Source of the DNA: a virus
Direction: 5' to 3' (one strand)
Length of the DNA stretch: 38,226 nucleotides
IMG/VR virus record: IMGVR_UViG_3300049489_000384
Location: 1-38,226 of that record
Below, in pieces: positions 37,494 to 38,226 of this stretch (positions are counted from its first letter, which is position 1; the number at the start of each line of letters is the position of its first letter). The notes under the pieces are model-generated. The model was not told the DNA's origin. It saw only the letters and a list, made by a program, of their open reading frames with translations, and ran no database searches. A program made the translations under genes and the position numbers.

Positions 37494-38226
37494 ATGTGGG
37501 TGCTAAACAGCCAGACAAGATCTCCGAATCGTCCAAGTCTCAAGTATTCGTCAGGGGGTTCCGGACCTCTTTGGAAGTGGAACGAAGCATTTTGTTTACC
37601 GACTAATGGGGGGGGCGGACAGTATATATGCGTTACTTCAGTATGTTCTCAGGAATTGGCGGATTTGAAGAAGGTATCAGGAGGGTTGATGAAAAAGCAG
37701 AGTGTATCGGATTCAGCGAGATCGACAAATACGCCATCCAAGTCTACCAAAGGCACTTCCCAAACCACAAAAACTACGGAGACGCAACCAGAATTGTTCC
37801 AGAAGAACTCCAAGACTTCGACCTCCTCGTTGGAGGATTCCCCTGTCAGGCGTTTAGTATCGCAGGTAAAAGACGTGGATTTGAGGATACGAGAGGGACA
37901 CTATTTTTTGATATTGCTAGGATTCTCAAAGTCAAAAGACCCAGAATGTTCCTTTTGGAAAATGTCAAAGGACTGTTATCTCATGACAATGGACGAACTT
38001 TCAAAACCATCATCACCACGCTTGCAGAGTTGGGGTATGGTGTCGAATGGCAAGTGCTTAACTCAAAGAATTTCGGCGTCCCGCAAAACAGAGAACGGGT
38101 GTTCATTGTTGGACATCTTGGAAACGAATGTAGAGGACAAATATTTCCTATCGGAGAAGTCAGTCCAAAAAATATTGAGCAACTGCAAGGCGGAAGTCAA
38201 AGCTACAGAGTCTATGACCCAAACGG
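37494..38226 (+). CDS. Long ORF overlapping the methyltransferase in another frame
   Basis: An ATG directly after the previous stop, with AAGGAG and GGAG upstream, opens a frame that stays open to the right end and, across the circular join, to a TGA at 12-14: 245 codons. Its first 44 codons precede the methyltransferase start (SGGSGPLWKWNEAFCLP, GGGGQYICVTS). The remaining 200 are encoded one frame over the methyltransferase. The product is Ser/Thr/Lys-rich and ends with SLLDILETNVEDKYFLSEK. Frames like this recur over phage cytosine methyltransferases in my recollection, so it may be a true overprinted gene or a codon-usage artefact. Confidence 0.4.
   Translation, partial: MWVLNSQTRSPNRPSLKYSSGGSGPLWKWNEAFCLPTNGGGGQYICVTSVCSQELADLKKVSGGLMKKQSVSDSARSTNTPSKSTKGTSQTTKTTETQPELFQKNSKTSTSSLEDSPVRRLVSQVKDVDLRIREGHYFLILLGFSKSKDPECSFWKMSKDCYLMTMDELSKPSSPRLQSWGMVSNGKCLTQRISASRKTENGCSLLDILETNVEDKYFLSEKSVQKILSNCKAEVKATESMTQT
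37608..37615. repeat. Poly-G tract upstream of the methyltransferase start
   Basis: Eight G lie 12 bases before the methyltransferase ATG, where a length change would alter the distance to any ribosome-binding purine stretch and also shift the overlapping upstream frame. Confidence 0.7.
37628..38226 (+). CDS. C5 cytosine DNA methyltransferase, N-terminal part
   Basis: MRYFSMFSGIGGFEEGI is motif I (SAM binding), GGFPCQAFSIAGKRRGFED carries the catalytic PCQ of motif IV, LENVKGLL is the ENV of motif VI and NFGVPQNRERVFIVG is the QNRER of motif VIII. The frame runs through the right end into position 1-36 (target-recognition DPNGLSSTI) and the C-terminal motifs IX and X at 1-435. The intact enzyme would methylate C5 of cytosine and could protect phage DNA from restriction. 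The predicted ATG follows a G8 tract. It overlaps a long alternative frame throughout. Confidence 0.92.
   Translation, partial: MRYFSMFSGIGGFEEGIRRVDEKAECIGFSEIDKYAIQVYQRHFPNHKNYGDATRIVPEELQDFDLLVGGFPCQAFSIAGKRRGFEDTRGTLFFDIARILKVKRPRMFLLENVKGLLSHDNGRTFKTIITTLAELGYGVEWQVLNSKNFGVPQNRERVFIVGHLGNECRGQIFPIGEVSPKNIEQLQGGSQSYRVYDPN
38218..38226. repeat. Terminal 9-bp redundancy (right copy)
   Basis: Right-hand copy of cccaaacgg. Together with the continuous methyltransferase it indicates that the sequence was linearised inside that gene. Confidence 0.75.

Overview
The window looks like a complete, circularly closed or circularly permuted genome of a tailed phage, most likely short-tailed (podovirus-like). 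The last nine bases repeat the first nine. A cytosine-5 DNA methyltransferase gene leaves the right end and re-enters at the left end with its conserved motifs in order, so the unique length is about 38,217 bp. No ribosomal RNA, tRNA, integrase, CRISPR array or insertion sequence is evident. The heptosyltransferase-like genes and the exported muralytic-type protein suggest a Gram-negative host. A small glycyl-radical-type protein hints at an anaerobic or facultative host. Both host statements are inference.

Layout: a late block on the minus strand (about 28,020 down to 2,236) and an early/middle block on the plus strand (about 28,297 through the right end and on to 2,224). They diverge at 28,021-28,331, where each strand has a good sigma70-like promoter, and converge near 2,230.

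In transcription order the late block holds small terminase, an HNH endonuclease and a run of very small Cys-rich genes. Next comes a five-gene glycosyltransferase/methyltransferase cassette, then a large terminase interrupted by an intein. Portal, scaffold, coat protein, two connector-like proteins, internal virion proteins, fibre/appendage proteins and a tightly overlapping cluster of tiny membrane proteins follow. No long tape-measure gene or sheath gene is present, and the portal/scaffold/coat/adaptor order resembles P22-like phages. One plus-strand exported small gene (8,725-8,946) with its own possible promoter sits inside the late block like a moron.

The early block begins with a ribbon-helix-helix regulator that may be translated from a leaderless mRNA. 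It continues with an LPD29-domain protein, an opposite-strand HTH regulator, a secreted lysozyme-like protein, a PD-(D/E)XK nuclease, a hairpin-rich intergenic RNA candidate before an HNH gene, a replication-initiator-like protein, a NinG-like HNH protein and a frameshifted HNH gene. A 31-unit hexanucleotide repeat gene lies beside an orphan zinc ribbon. The block ends with the methyltransferase, a LAGLIDADG endonuclease, a membrane protein and a metallophosphoesterase.

The most unusual features are: the methyltransferase with poly-G tracts and two apparent frameshifts, covered for its first 200 codons by a 245-codon open frame; the terminase intein; the structured RNA candidate upstream of an HNH gene; the glyco/methyl cassette between the terminase genes; and paralogous appendage proteins that differ by inserted jelly-roll-like modules.
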